Source: Myxococcales bacterium (GTDB taxonomy: Bacteria; Myxococcota; Polyangia; HGW-17; SLPX01). From it: a stretch of DNA of 64,000 nt. The stretch spans positions 1 through 64,000 of the forward strand of contig SLPX01000166.1 in NCBI GenBank assembly GCA_007131745.1. Direction: 5' to 3'. A program made the position numbers and the translations under genes. A model generated the notes under the pieces. The model was given only the letters and a program-made list of their open reading frames with translations, was not told the origin of the DNA and did not search any database. Shown here piece by piece: positions 1 through 8,739 of the stretch (position 1 is its first letter; the number at the start of each line of letters is the position of its first letter).

Positions 1-641
1 GGAGGGGGCCCTTGCGGAAAACGATGAACTTCTTCCTCGATGTATCCGGACTCCGCGGCCACAGCCGCGGTTTCAATGAACAAACCCATGTGAAAGACCG
101 TGTGAACAGCTCCCCGAGCCACTCCCTCGGCAATCAATGCAGCCCCCCGGGCGGCTCCCCGGGCCGCGGCCCGTCCTCCCCGGGCAAGTCCCTTGCCCAA
201 TCCCCCCAATCCATCGCCGCCCTTCGCGGAACCCGCTATCATGGCTATCACACCTCCCGCCACCACGACCGAACCCACTACCGCCAAATAGGTTCGGCCT
301 CCGCTTAAATTCTTCACCTTGGCGCCCGCAACCTGGTCCCACCTGGCAACAAGTTTCTTCTCTTGGCCGACCCTTTCCCAAGCTCCGACGTTTGAAACCA
401 ACAGGGAGCGGCCTTCGATCCATGGCGTAGGAGGGCCGTGCAACAGGAAAAATCGGATTTCGGAATTGGGTCCCAGGCGGACTTTTTCTCCCCTCGCTCC
501 GTAGAAAACGATCTCACGACCATGCCCCGGAGTCAGTAAGCTCTTCATCGCCCTCGCTGGAACCACTGTCCTCGAATAACACCCCGACAAAAAAAGTGAC
601 GCCGCGCAAAGGGACGCGATGCTGGAAAGGAACCGTCTCAA
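1..641 (-). CDS. Exported lipoprotein, 3' end beyond the window edge
   Basis: An open minus-strand frame runs from a TTG start at 641 off the left edge (213 codons visible). A GGAGGA ribosome site sits seven bases upstream of the TTG. The first residues form a lipoprotein signal peptide ending in a lipobox (LFLSGC). The mature part reads as a compact domain with segments such as FFLLHGPPTPW and WDQVAGAKVKNLSGG. A hydrophobic stretch (TYLAVVGSVVVAGGVIAMIA) follows, then a Gly/Ala/Arg-rich run and a final segment with FIETAAVAAESGYIEEEV. It follows lolA by 100 bases on the same strand and is probably co-transcribed with it. I do not recognise the family. The hydrophobic/glycine stretch could be a glycine-zipper-like membrane segment. 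The continuous frame, lipobox and ribosome site make it a confident gene of unknown function. Confidence 0.75.
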   Translation of the reverse strand, partial: MRRFLSSIASLCAASLFLSGCYSRTVVPARAMKSLLTPGHGREIVFYGARGEKVRLGPNSEIRFFLLHGPPTPWIEGRSLLVSNVGAWERVGQEKKLVARWDQVAGAKVKNLSGGRTYLAVVGSVVVAGGVIAMIAGSAKGGDGLGGLGKGLARGGRAAARGAARGAALIAEGVARGAVHTVFHMGLFIETAAVAAESGYIEEEVHRFPQGPP

Positions 642-741
642 AACACATCCTCCACAAACTTGATTCTTACGCTCATCTCTTAAACACCTCACCGAAACGA
701 ACGCATCTTGATACGCAGACGATGGAGGATTCTTGCTATCA

Positions 742-1434
742 TTATGGTTGCATCTGGGTTTTCTGCGTGGCTTCGATCACCCTGACCCCTTTCGGAGGCT
801 GGAAGTGAAACTGCTTGTCGGGAATTCTCGTATTGATCTCAGTGTTTCTGAAGATGTAATGGTTGATGTTACCCAACGCATCATAGACAACCGTCTCCGC
901 TACGCGGGCACTCTTACCATCCGGTTCCAGCACAAACAATATGTGAGAGTAATGTGTTGTAGGCTTGATTGGCCTGAGTTTTAAAACCTGCCTGCCCTTG
1001 GTTGCGTATTTCGACTTTGAAAGAAGCCTCACGTAAAACTCGCTCAACAATTCGCCCGCCCCCCAAAGAAATTTCACAGCGGACGGAAGTTGCGACCGGC
1101 TGACGCTTTGCCACAACACTTGTTTTTCCCCTGGGGTATAGATCCATATTTTCTTGGAGTCGCATATGAAATGGCGCTTCTCGGGAGAATCATATCGCCA
1201 GTACATTTTCCCCGGTCTTTTTACCCAAAGATAGCCGTAACGCGGCTTCTCCTTTTCATGGAATCTCTTTGTGTAAATATGCGTAAACGCGCCCTTGTAG
1301 TCTTTTATCCCCTCGTAATATGCCTGGACCTTGGCCGCAGTTAAAATATCCATGGCATTGTTAAAGCCCTTTGGAACAGATGTCTTTCCGGTTTGACCCG
1401 GCGAAAGCAAAGTCATCAAAAGAAACCAAAACAT
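742..1434 (-). CDS. lolA: Outer-membrane lipoprotein carrier protein LolA
   Basis: LolA is the periplasmic chaperone that takes lipoproteins from the LolCDE transporter to the outer membrane. The 230-residue product has a short hydrophobic leader (MFWFLLMTLLS). Family-like features follow: AKVQAYYEGIKDYKGAFTH, the YGYLWVKRPGKMYWRYDSPE strand pair, and a C-terminal INTRIPDKQFHFQPPKGVRV close. Length fits the family. The ATG at 1434 is preceded by GGGAG with eight bases of spacing. It lies between an ABC exporter and a lipoprotein gene on the same strand, which fits an envelope role. LolA-like proteins also carry other lipids, so strict lipoprotein specificity is inferred. Confidence 0.87.
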   Translation of the reverse strand: MFWFLLMTLLSPGQTGKTSVPKGFNNAMDILTAAKVQAYYEGIKDYKGAFTHIYTKRFHEKEKPRYGYLWVKRPGKMYWRYDSPEKRHFICDSKKIWIYTPGEKQVLWQSVSRSQLPSAVKFLWGAGELLSEFYVRLLSKSKYATKGRQVLKLRPIKPTTHYSHILFVLEPDGKSARVAETVVYDALGNINHYIFRNTEINTRIPDKQFHFQPPKGVRVIEATQKTQMQP

Positions 1435-1624
1435 GAATTATTCTCCCGGCATCTCCGCATAAACATAAGTTTTTTGCAGCGTTTCAAGTTCAACCTTCAA
1501 TCCGACAATCCACTATTTTTCATCCCGTTTCTACTTCGGGATATTTAGCCTCGTAGACCGTTCATGTCTACCATCGGAACATCAATATGACGATCTTCGA
1601 CGGAAAATATTCCTCAGGACTGAC

Positions 1625-3388
1625 TTATTTCAAGTCAAATGACTCGGTTTGAGCCGAAATATTCCCAAGGCAAAGAGTCTTTCGGGCCCGGGCCGCCATG
1701 TCGGATTGATGAGTGGCCATCAGGACCACTTTTCCATCGCTTGCCGATTTTTCAATGTATTCCATCACCTTGGAGGCCGTAGTTCTGTCCAACGAGCTGG
1801 TGGGTTCATCCAGTAGCAGAACCGGAGGATTCAACAGAAGACAACGAGCCAGTGCCAGCCTTCGACGCTCGCCCATCGAGATCCTGTGTCCGGATTCCCC
1901 GATACGTGTGTCCAGCCCCTCGGGAAGGTTTTCCACGAATCGGGCCAACCCCGCCCCCTTCAAAGCTTGCCACACTTCTCTGTCATCGGCTTTTCGACCA
2001 AGGGACACATTGAACCTTATGGTGTCGTCGAAAAGAGCTGCTTCCTGGTCCAAATACCCTACAAGTTCGGACACCGTCTCAGAGGTCATCTCCGCGGGGT
2101 TGCAGCCATTCAGAAGGACTTTCCCCCGAACCGGCAAATAAAACCCGAGAATAAGTTTTAAAAGAGTGGATTTTCCGCTTCCGGATTCCCCGAGCAACGC
2201 GACGAAATCCCCCGGCTCAATAAGAAGATCAAGGTTTTCAAGCACCATCGGCCCGGACTCGCCGTAGCGAAACCCCAATCCCTCGACCCTGATCGAAATC
2301 GTGTCACCCGTCGACAAAACACCGCCTCCCCCCGATTCGAGTGAAGAACCGGGTGCGCAAGAGGAACACACCTTTTTCCCGGCAAGGGTCCGCTCCCTGA
2401 GACCGATGATCCGATCCAGCGCTCCGAGAGTCTCAATAAACGAAGCCGCCCTGTGTCCCAGCCTCGCTGATGCTCGAAAGAAAAGCACCAATCCTCCTAA
2501 AAACGCTCCATACGTTCCCGGGCTGAGCGCGCCAGCGGTAAGCCCCCGATAGCCGACGACCGAAACACAAGCAAACACAACTCCGGCTAGAGTCATGGAA
2601 ACCGGGTGCATCAAGCCCGATGTCTTGTAAAGGCTTATCCACGTACCCAGGACTTTCCGGTTCATTTCGCTGAAACGCTTGGAGAAAACACTCCCCGCGC
2701 CCGAAGCTCTTATGACCGCGGCCGAAGCCAAGCTCTCCTGCTGCACCGCTGCTCTTTCCGCGTGATGATCCGTGAGGTCCTGAGCCAGACGGCCGGCCCT
2801 TCGCCCAAGCAACCAAACCGGAAACGCGAACAATGGAAGAACAACGAGACTGAAAAAAAACAATCCCGCATTCAGATAAGCAAGATATCCTCCAAGAGCC
2901 AGGATCACAGCGGGCTCGGAAAACCCCTCCCTGTAAAGGTGCCGAATCGCCTGCCTGACCCAGCCCAAATCGTTGATCAAGCGGGAACTTAGAGACGCTG
3001 AATGAGACGCATCCAAAAACGACTGGGAAAACCCTAAAAACTTCTCAAAAGTATCTTCTCTCAGATCGGCTACAATACGCTCACCTGTCATGTCTGCCAG
3101 CAGGGAAACCCCGTAGTTGAGATAAGCAAGCATGACAAGAACCCCGGCCACGGCCAGGGGAATTGCCAGGTAAACCCGACCGAACAAACCAGGCTCCAAA
3201 CCGTCCATGAAGTATTTCAACGCTGCCGCGCCGCCCACGTTCAACCCCGCTTGCACCGCAACAAGACCCGCAAGAAAAAGGATGGATCTCTTGTGCGCTG
3301 CAAGCAACTTCCAGATCTCGCGCGCAAGTCGTCCCATTTTCTTCAGGTTGAAGCTTTGAGCGGGTTCATTATCAGAAACGGATTTCAT
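1625..3388 (-). CDS. ABC exporter, fused membrane and ATPase domains (MsbA-like)
   Basis: This 587-residue half-transporter has a six-helix type-1 exporter domain (about residues 30-335) followed by a nucleotide-binding domain. Visible motifs are Walker A GESGSGKST (about 399), a Q-loop in VGYLDQEAALF, the signature ISMGERRRLALAR (about 504; ISMGE replaces LSGGQ), Walker B VLLLDEPTSSLD (about 524) and the H-loop histidine in MATHQSD (about 558). It should act as a homodimer in the inner membrane. MsbA-type lipid or lipopolysaccharide export is likely but not proven by sequence. The ATG overlaps the stop of the upstream hydrolase by four bases (ATGA), so the two are translationally coupled. 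Confidence 0.85.
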   Translation of the reverse strand: MKSVSDNEPAQSFNLKKMGRLAREIWKLLAAHKRSILFLAGLVAVQAGLNVGGAAALKYFMDGLEPGLFGRVYLAIPLAVAGVLVMLAYLNYGVSLLADMTGERIVADLREDTFEKFLGFSQSFLDASHSASLSSRLINDLGWVRQAIRHLYREGFSEPAVILALGGYLAYLNAGLFFFSLVVLPLFAFPVWLLGRRAGRLAQDLTDHHAERAAVQQESLASAAVIRASGAGSVFSKRFSEMNRKVLGTWISLYKTSGLMHPVSMTLAGVVFACVSVVGYRGLTAGALSPGTYGAFLGGLVLFFRASARLGHRAASFIETLGALDRIIGLRERTLAGKKVCSSCAPGSSLESGGGGVLSTGDTISIRVEGLGFRYGESGPMVLENLDLLIEPGDFVALLGESGSGKSTLLKLILGFYLPVRGKVLLNGCNPAEMTSETVSELVGYLDQEAALFDDTIRFNVSLGRKADDREVWQALKGAGLARFVENLPEGLDTRIGESGHRISMGERRRLALARCLLLNPPVLLLDEPTSSLDRTTASKVMEYIEKSASDGKVVLMATHQSDMAARARKTLCLGNISAQTESFDLK

Positions 3389-4443
3389 CGAGTATCCTGA
3401 TCAGCCCTCAAAAGAAAAGAAAGCAATTCGTCTATCGGGTCCCAAAGTTCCCTGCCGTATTCCATGACCCCGAAATGGGTGGCGTCTTCCAGCATAACAA
3501 TTTTCGCTCCGGGGATCCGCTCGGCCATGTAGTACGCAGCCTCGGGCCGTGTAACCAAGTCCTTTCCCCCACAAACCACCAGAACCGGACATTTGATGGA
3601 AGGCAGCATATCAAATGCATCATGCTCCATGAGAGCTGTCATGGTAGCGAAATAAGCTTCGTGATCAGCACCGGCCACGGCTGCCACCGCGGCGGAAAAA
3701 ACACGGCTGTTCGCATGCTTCCCGACAAAACCCAACCCTGAGCAAAACTCCCGGCACGCCCAGGGAAGCCTGTTCGCCGCATCAAGCACAACCTGCACGG
3801 GAAGCGTAGACTTTTGAAAAAATCCAGCCGCCCGGTAAATCGCCCGGACCACCGGCAGCGGCGCCGAATGCTCAAACGGCCTGCCCGCGGCTCCGAACAA
3901 TGCTCCCAGCGCAACCACTCTTTCCTCGGCCGCTCTTATCATTTCAAGCCCCACCGGCACTCCCATGGACCAGCCCAACACAGCAACCCTGTCAACACCC
4001 AAATGATCCATGATTTGAATCGCATCTCTTGCATGTCTTTCGATACTGTAATCGATCTTTTTTCCACGCGCCCGAAAACGTGCGACCCGTGAAGCGCCCG
4101 TCCCACGGTAATCCCAGCAGATCACGTGGAACCTGTCTTGAAGATATTCGGCCAAAACATCCATCCCAGGTGTTGTGACGCCGATTCCGTTTGCAAGCAA
4201 AACAACCGGCGGATCACCTGCCGCGGACCCAGCTGTCTGAAAGGAAAGACGAAGCCCGTCATCGGTATCGACCGAACCTCTCTTCCAATTCACACGAGGC
4301 ACATTGGAAGAAATCCCTTCAGAAAAAGCTTTTTTCATCAAACCTCTCTTGTCATCCAAAAAAAAATTCACCAACGACTTGACATGTCCGTTGCTCCTGA
4401 AAAACCGCCGAATCATAGCAGCCCCGAATCCACTCGTAAACAT
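3385..4443 (-). CDS. Alpha/beta-fold hydrolase
   Basis: A serine hydrolase of the alpha/beta fold, 352 residues from the first ATG. The oxyanion region VVLLANGIG is followed by CWDYRGTGAS and the nucleophile elbow GWSMG (about residue 156). The acid region is GGKDLVT (about 293) and the catalytic histidine lies in DATHFG (about 321). The substrate cannot be told; esterases, lipases and C-C hydrolases share these motifs. Start choice is uncertain. ATG 4443 and ATG 4416 have weak ribosome sites, whereas ATG 4338 (MKKAFSEG) has AGAGG upstream and would still keep the whole fold. It is the first gene of a coupled pair with the ABC exporter, suggesting a lipid or export-related role. Confidence 0.83.
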   Translation of the reverse strand: MFTSGFGAAMIRRFFRSNGHVKSLVNFFLDDKRGLMKKAFSEGISSNVPRVNWKRGSVDTDDGLRLSFQTAGSAAGDPPVVLLANGIGVTTPGMDVLAEYLQDRFHVICWDYRGTGASRVARFRARGKKIDYSIERHARDAIQIMDHLGVDRVAVLGWSMGVPVGLEMIRAAEERVVALGALFGAAGRPFEHSAPLPVVRAIYRAAGFFQKSTLPVQVVLDAANRLPWACREFCSGLGFVGKHANSRVFSAAVAAVAGADHEAYFATMTALMEHDAFDMLPSIKCPVLVVCGGKDLVTRPEAAYYMAERIPGAKIVMLEDATHFGVMEYGRELWDPIDELLSFLLRADQDTR

Positions 4444-4574
4444 TGCCGACTGTGTGAGTCATTCATACAAATCATAACCGATCCATCCCGCAAGGCTCCA
4501 TCTGCGCACACAAAAGCCGCAAAACACAAGTTTTCAGGTTTCAAGTTCTTTATCGCATTTTTTGCCGGAAAGGG

Positions 4575-4602
4575 TTGATGTACAAGCCATGAGACTTATA
4601 TT
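4575..4602 (+). promoter_or_regulatory. Candidate sigma-70-type promoter for htpG
   Basis: TTGATG (4575-4580), 16 bases, then TATATT (4597-4602), ending 114 bases before the htpG start. The -10 matches five of six consensus bases and the -35 four of six. I see no clear sigma-32 or CIRCE site here. Confidence 0.45.
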
Positions 4603-4716
4603 CCCTCCTGGTCCGTTCAGGTCATCCCGGCGAAACAGCCCATGGCCTGAAAACCGGAAGGTTTTTCAAACGGATGTTTTGTTGATTTCACGTACACGAA
4701 AACAGGAGATTCAAAA

Positions 4717-6849
4717 ATGGGCGACAACAAACCCGAAGTCATGAATTTTCGCTCCGAAGCCCGTCAGTTGCTCGATATCGTTATCCACTCTCTCTACTCC
4801 AACAAGGAGATCTTTCTCAGGGAACTGATATCCAACTCGTCCGACGCTCTGGACAAGCGACGGTTCGAAGGACTTACCCGCAAGGAACTCACGCCGGACG
4901 GGGAATACGAGATCCTGATCGAAACAAACAGCGACAAAAAGACCATCACGGTCCGGGACAACGGAATCGGCATGACGCGCAAGGAAGCCGTTGAAAACCT
5001 GGGCACCATTGCGCGTTCCGGCACAAAGGAATTCGTTGAAGCCATTGGAAAAGTTTCAACAGAAGGAAAACCCGAATCTCCGGCCGGAGTGGCCGAAGAG
5101 CTGATCGGACGATTCGGAGTGGGTTTTTACTCTTGCTTCATGGTCGCCCGAAAGGTGGAAGTACTGACTCGAAAAGCCGGAGAAGAAGAAGCCACCCTGT
5201 GGGAATCCGAAGGAGACGGAACTTTCAGGGTTGCGCCGGCCCTCCGAGCCGAAGCCGGAACGACCGTGACGGTCCACCTTGCTCCAGCGGACAAAGAAAA
5301 GGGCCTGGACGATTTCACCGACGAGTATGCTCTACGCCGAATCGTAAAGAGGTATTCGGATTTCGTGGCGTATCCGATCAAGCTCAAGACATGGAAGAAA
5401 CCCTCGGAAGATGAGGACGAAAAAGAACCCTCAATCATCAGCGCAGGGGCCGAGAGCATCAAAGGCCGAAAGGATAAAGAGCAGCTCGTCGATTCCGAAG
5501 GCCGCGTTCTTGTCTGGGAAACTCTAAACAGCGGAAAAGCCATCTGGAACCGTCCCAAAGAAGATGTTTCCGATGAAGAATACAACGAGTTTTATAAACA
5601 CGTTTCCCACGACTGGGATGACCCCCTGGCAAAAACACTGATCAAGGCCGAGGGAAACATCGAATACTCGGCCCTCGTGTTCATCCCCAAGAACCCGCCG
5701 TTCAATCTTCACAACTACGGTGAACCATACGGGCTGCAACTCTACGTAAACAGGGTGCTCATCAAGTCCCAGGCAGATGAACTTGTTCCACGCTACCTCC
5801 GCTTTCTGAAAGGCGTCGTGGATTCACCGGATCTTTCCCTGAACGTTTCGAGGGAAATGCTCCAGGACGACGGCCGAGTCAGAATGATCCGGCGCCGAAT
5901 CACGCGCAAAGTGCTTGAAGAGCTGGCCGACATGAAAAAAGAAGCCCATGACAAATACATGGAGTTCTGGTCGGCCTTCGGCTCCACCCTGAAAGAAGGG
6001 CTCGCGGACGAAGAGGGCGACCGGGATCGACTCAAACCGCTGCTACTTTTTCATTCATCCATTCGCAAAGATGACTTGGTATTCCTGGACGAATACGTGG
6101 GTCGAATGAAAGAAGGCCAGGACGCGATTTACTACATGACCGGAGAATCCCTGGAACGTCTTCAAAAATCCCCGCAGCTTGAAATATTCAAGGAAAAGGA
6201 GATCGAAGTTCTCTTTCTCACCGATCCCATCGATGAACTCATCGTGGGTTACCTGGACGATTTCGGAGGAAAACCTCTCAAGTCCGCGGCCGAAAGCGGT
6301 ATAGATCTGGACGGAATCAAAACCACCGGATCCTTGGACAAAGAAGAATCCAAGGATGAAAAGGACGAAGATTCAAAAGAAAAAGAGAAAACCGAGAAAG
6401 AAGAGAAAGAGGGAAAAGACGAAAAAGACGAAAAAACAGACCCCCACGACGAAGAGTTCCGTCCTCTCATGGACAAGATCCGCGCTGTTCTCCAGGATCA
6501 CGTGAAAGAAGTCCGCACATCGAAAAGGCTCACATCTTCCCCTGCCTGCCTTGTCGGCGCGCAGGGCGACCTGAGCCCCCGTCTCATCAAGCTCCTGGAA
6601 CGGTCGGGGCAAAAAATCCCGCCGCAAAAGCGGATCCTTGAACTGAACCTGAATCATCCACTCGTAAAAAAACTGAAGGGCCTTTACGACAACGCTCCCG
6701 AATCGGACGCATTAAAAAATCACATTTTCCTTCTCCACGGTCAAACACTCCTCGCCGAAGGAGCTTATCCCGAAGATCCCTCGGAATTTTCCCGCCGCGT
6801 GACCGAACTGATGATTCAAAATCTCGAACCCGGACTCAAGAACGATTGA
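4717..6849 (+). CDS. htpG: Molecular chaperone HtpG (bacterial Hsp90)
   Basis: ATP-dependent cytosolic chaperone. The N-terminal GHKL ATPase motifs are present: FLRELISNSSDALDKRR, VRDNGIGMT, GTIARSGTKEF and GRFGVGFYSCFMV. The middle domain includes IPKNPPF and LYVNRVLI, with SRE(M)LQ near residue 380. The C-terminal dimerisation region follows. At 710 residues it is longer than E. coli HtpG (624). Extra length comes from a charged N/M linker (around DEDEKEPS) and a Lys/Glu/Asp-rich insert at about residues 541-578 before the C-terminal domain. The start has AGGAG nine bases upstream. The last codons overlap a 31-bp sequence that recurs at 7760-7790, so the present C-terminus (NLEPGLKND) may be a replaced one. 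Confidence 0.96.
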   Translation: MGDNKPEVMNFRSEARQLLDIVIHSLYSNKEIFLRELISNSSDALDKRRFEGLTRKELTPDGEYEILIETNSDKKTITVRDNGIGMTRKEAVENLGTIARSGTKEFVEAIGKVSTEGKPESPAGVAEELIGRFGVGFYSCFMVARKVEVLTRKAGEEEATLWESEGDGTFRVAPALRAEAGTTVTVHLAPADKEKGLDDFTDEYALRRIVKRYSDFVAYPIKLKTWKKPSEDEDEKEPSIISAGAESIKGRKDKEQLVDSEGRVLVWETLNSGKAIWNRPKEDVSDEEYNEFYKHVSHDWDDPLAKTLIKAEGNIEYSALVFIPKNPPFNLHNYGEPYGLQLYVNRVLIKSQADELVPRYLRFLKGVVDSPDLSLNVSREMLQDDGRVRMIRRRITRKVLEELADMKKEAHDKYMEFWSAFGSTLKEGLADEEGDRDRLKPLLLFHSSIRKDDLVFLDEYVGRMKEGQDAIYYMTGESLERLQKSPQLEIFKEKEIEVLFLTDPIDELIVGYLDDFGGKPLKSAAESGIDLDGIKTTGSLDKEESKDEKDEDSKEKEKTEKEEKEGKDEKDEKTDPHDEEFRPLMDKIRAVLQDHVKEVRTSKRLTSSPACLVGAQGDLSPRLIKLLERSGQKIPPQKRILELNLNHPLVKKLKGLYDNAPESDALKNHIFLLHGQTLLAEGAYPEDPSEFSRRVTELMIQNLEPGLKND
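6799..6829. repeat. 31-bp direct repeat, copy 1 (htpG 3' end)
   Basis: This stretch encodes VTELMIQNLE near the end of htpG and is repeated base for base at 7760-7790, offset by 961 bp. The flanks differ on both sides. The segment between the copies holds the BrnT/BrnA-like toxin-antitoxin pair. Confidence 0.9.
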
Positions 6850-6958
6850 CAGAAGCCTCCTTAGCACTTGTCTTCAAGCCCGCCTGGAAACGATGCTTAG
6901 GGCTGACTCAAAAATAACTCCCGGATTTGTGATCCGGTATTCAGCATAAACCTAAATC

Positions 6959-7264
6959 CTAAGTGGGTGACACCTTATTTTTCAATTCTTCTTCAAGCCT
7001 CTCGGCCAGGAACAACTTCAGCAAACTCTGATACGGTACGTCCCGCTTGTTGGCCAGGAGTTTCAACTCGGCCAACATATGCTCGGGAATACGAAGAGAA
7101 ATGGATTTGAGCGACGGCTTCAGGTTCGGCAGCACCAAAGGCCGCGCACCCGACCAATCGATATAGTCGGTTGAATCCGTTTTTGTCCAGAATTCACGCT
7201 CCCTGTCTTCGGATTTAAATTTGGGAAGTGACTTATTCTTTTTCCGTTTTACCATGGCTCTCAT
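6959..7264 (-). CDS. BrnA/CopG-like antitoxin of a toxin-antitoxin pair
   Basis: A 101-residue basic protein whose C-terminal half looks like a ribbon-helix-helix domain: LKSISLRIPEHMLAELKLLA followed by VPYQSLLKLFLAERLEEEL. This type binds its own promoter and neutralises the partner toxin. The gene starts inside the end of the upstream toxin gene (32-base overlap), the toxin-first order usual for brnTA loci. ATG 7264 and ATG 7255 are both possible starts. The N-terminal section (FWTKTDSTDYIDWSGA) resembles the linker of BrnA/CopG-type antitoxins. Assignment rests on the fold motif and on the partner. Confidence 0.8.
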   Translation of the reverse strand: MRAMVKRKKNKSLPKFKSEDREREFWTKTDSTDYIDWSGARPLVLPNLKPSLKSISLRIPEHMLAELKLLANKRDVPYQSLLKLFLAERLEEELKNKVSPT

Positions 7265-7553
7265 AGCTCCGGCGTTCTGTTCTGCTCATGTTGCGCACCG
7301 AAATAACCCGAATCCGATCATCGCGAATGGTGAAAACAAGAAACAATCGCCTACCGGAATCGGACTGCCCGAGGACATAAAACCGGACTTCCGAGTCCGA
7401 GTGCCGCGTGTCGGGCCGGGCAAGCAGAGGGCGGTTGAAAAACACCTGCTCGCACTCTGCGGCGGAAACACCGTGCTTTTCCCAGTTCTTGAGGAGATTC
7501 CCCTCGTCCCAGTCAAAGCCGGTGCAGGCCTGGAGTTTTGCCAGAATGTCCAT
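7233..7553 (-). CDS. BrnT-family toxin (RelE-like ribonuclease)
   Basis: A 106-residue protein with the BrnT pattern: FDWDEGNLLKNWEKHGVS, then CEQVFFNRPLL, a beta section with RFYVLGQSDSGRRLFLVFT, and the closing DDRIRVISVRNMSRTERRSY. Brucella BrnT is a RelE-fold RNase that stops translation and is held in check by BrnA. The conserved core Lys/His and Arg positions are visible (NWEKHGV, RRLFLVF, ISVR). The ATG at 7553 is preceded by AGCAGG. It is the first gene of the pair, and the pair sits between the two 31-bp copies of the htpG end, which suggests it arrived as a unit. Confidence 0.83.
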   Translation of the reverse strand: MDILAKLQACTGFDWDEGNLLKNWEKHGVSAAECEQVFFNRPLLARPDTRHSDSEVRFYVLGQSDSGRRLFLVFTIRDDRIRVISVRNMSRTERRSYESHGKTEKE

Positions 7554-7759
7554 GCCTGCTTGTATATATCAACAGTATACGCCACGTCAAGAAAATGTGC
7601 AACAGATAAAAAGCCTAATTAAAGTATTGGTCGCATGTGATATGTCAGCAATCAGGCGCGCCGTCTGCATTCACAGCCATCTCGTTGGTTGCATTCCACC
7701 TCCAAATATGATTGTGCCCGATAAATCGGCGAGGCAACAGGATGAGTTTTCGTACCAAG

Positions 7760-7790
7760 GTGACCGAACTGATGATTCAAAATCTCGAAC
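7760..7790. repeat. 31-bp direct repeat, copy 2 (stray htpG 3' end)
   Basis: Identical to 6799-6829. Read in the htpG frame it does not stop at once: it continues CAG CCG CCC and ends at TGA 7814-7816, giving a plausible alternative HtpG tail (NLEQPPLSTDA). On the other strand it supplies the last codons and stop (SRF, TGA at 7777-7779) of the acyltransferase. This is what would remain if htpG once ended here, overlapping its convergent neighbour. Confidence 0.85.
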
Positions 7791-8739
7791 AGCCGCCCTT
7801 ATCCACGGACGCCTGAACAGCGCTCTCGACGATATGAAGGGCATGTCGCAGATCATTTTCATTGCCTTCACCATCCCTTCCAGCCTCACCGCGGACTCCG
7901 TTATTGTCTCCACTGATGGCGTCGCTCGGCTTGCCGCTCGAATTGAAGAGGTCTTCGGCACTGAGGGGCTTTCCGATCCGCATCCTGATCTTCCAGGGAA
8001 TCCAGGGCAAAAAGACAAAGGGGGTTCCAAGCCAGAACCACGCTAAAAAAGCACGTGCAGGCCAGGGTAACGGAAGAAACGCGGCTATTATACCTGCTAC
8101 AAACAGGCCCAGGACCGTTATTGCCCAGCGCTTGATTCCGAAAAACCGCGGCAAAACGAAGAGATAGGCCAGGATCCGCGAGCGGAACAGCACGGGCGCG
8201 GTTAAATGGCTGCCGCGGATTCCCATCGGAACGACAGGCACTTTCGCTGCACGAGCTATGCGAAGAAAACCCAACCTTCCGCCGAAGTCGACCCTGCCGG
8301 CCTGGTGGACCGGGCGCAATGACTCGTGATCCCCGCCGGGAAACACAAGGATAGGAACTCCCATGGCAAGTGTTTTTCTTGCCGCTTTATAGGTCGACGG
8401 TATCGCGCCCAAGCATCGAACCACGGCAGAAAGAGGGTAAACATGAAACACGACCGGGATCGCAAATCCGGCAAGCGGCCGCTCATTTCCAGTTTGTTCG
8501 ATGTATTTGACCGCGAAAGAGAGAACCTCGGCAATCCCCATGCCTGCCGAGTGATTACCCACAAGAAGAAACGGACCCTGCTCCGGCAGATTCTCAATCC
8601 CCTCCAGCGTGGGCCGATAAAGAATCTTCACGATCGGCGCCACAACCCACCGCGCGAAACGCAAAACTCCTTTCGTTATCCGCCCCGGGTTTTCAACGTG
8701 GACATCTTCCGCCCATTTCTTTCGTCTTTTCATCATCAT
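7777..8739 (-). CDS. Lysophospholipid (PlsC-type) acyltransferase family protein
   Basis: An inner-membrane acyltransferase-like protein of about 320 residues. It has the LPLAT block order: LEGIENLPEQGPFLLVGNH, then IPVVFHVYPL, LVFPGGDHESL (EGG/FPxG-type block) and VPVVPMGIRGS. Hydrophobic C-terminal helices follow (VLGLFVAGIIAAFLPLPW, ARAFLAWFWLGTPFVFLPW). The normal H-X4-D catalytic motif reads NHSAGMG, with Gly where Asp is expected, so activity or chemistry may differ. I start it at the first of three consecutive ATGs (8739, MMMKRRKKW). The frame stays open to 8892, but the extra N-terminus has no family character. Its C-terminus is encoded by the stray htpG repeat. Confidence 0.72.
   Translation of the reverse strand: MMMKRRKKWAEDVHVENPGRITKGVLRFARWVVAPIVKILYRPTLEGIENLPEQGPFLLVGNHSAGMGIAEVLSFAVKYIEQTGNERPLAGFAIPVVFHVYPLSAVVRCLGAIPSTYKAARKTLAMGVPILVFPGGDHESLRPVHQAGRVDFGGRLGFLRIARAAKVPVVPMGIRGSHLTAPVLFRSRILAYLFVLPRFFGIKRWAITVLGLFVAGIIAAFLPLPWPARAFLAWFWLGTPFVFLPWIPWKIRMRIGKPLSAEDLFNSSGKPSDAISGDNNGVRGEAGRDGEGNENDLRHALHIVESAVQASVDKGGCSRF

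Noticed and set aside
12..430. Plus-strand open frames at the left edge
   Set aside because: They oppose a minus-strand frame with TTG start, ribosome site and lipobox (1-641) and have no family-like sequence.
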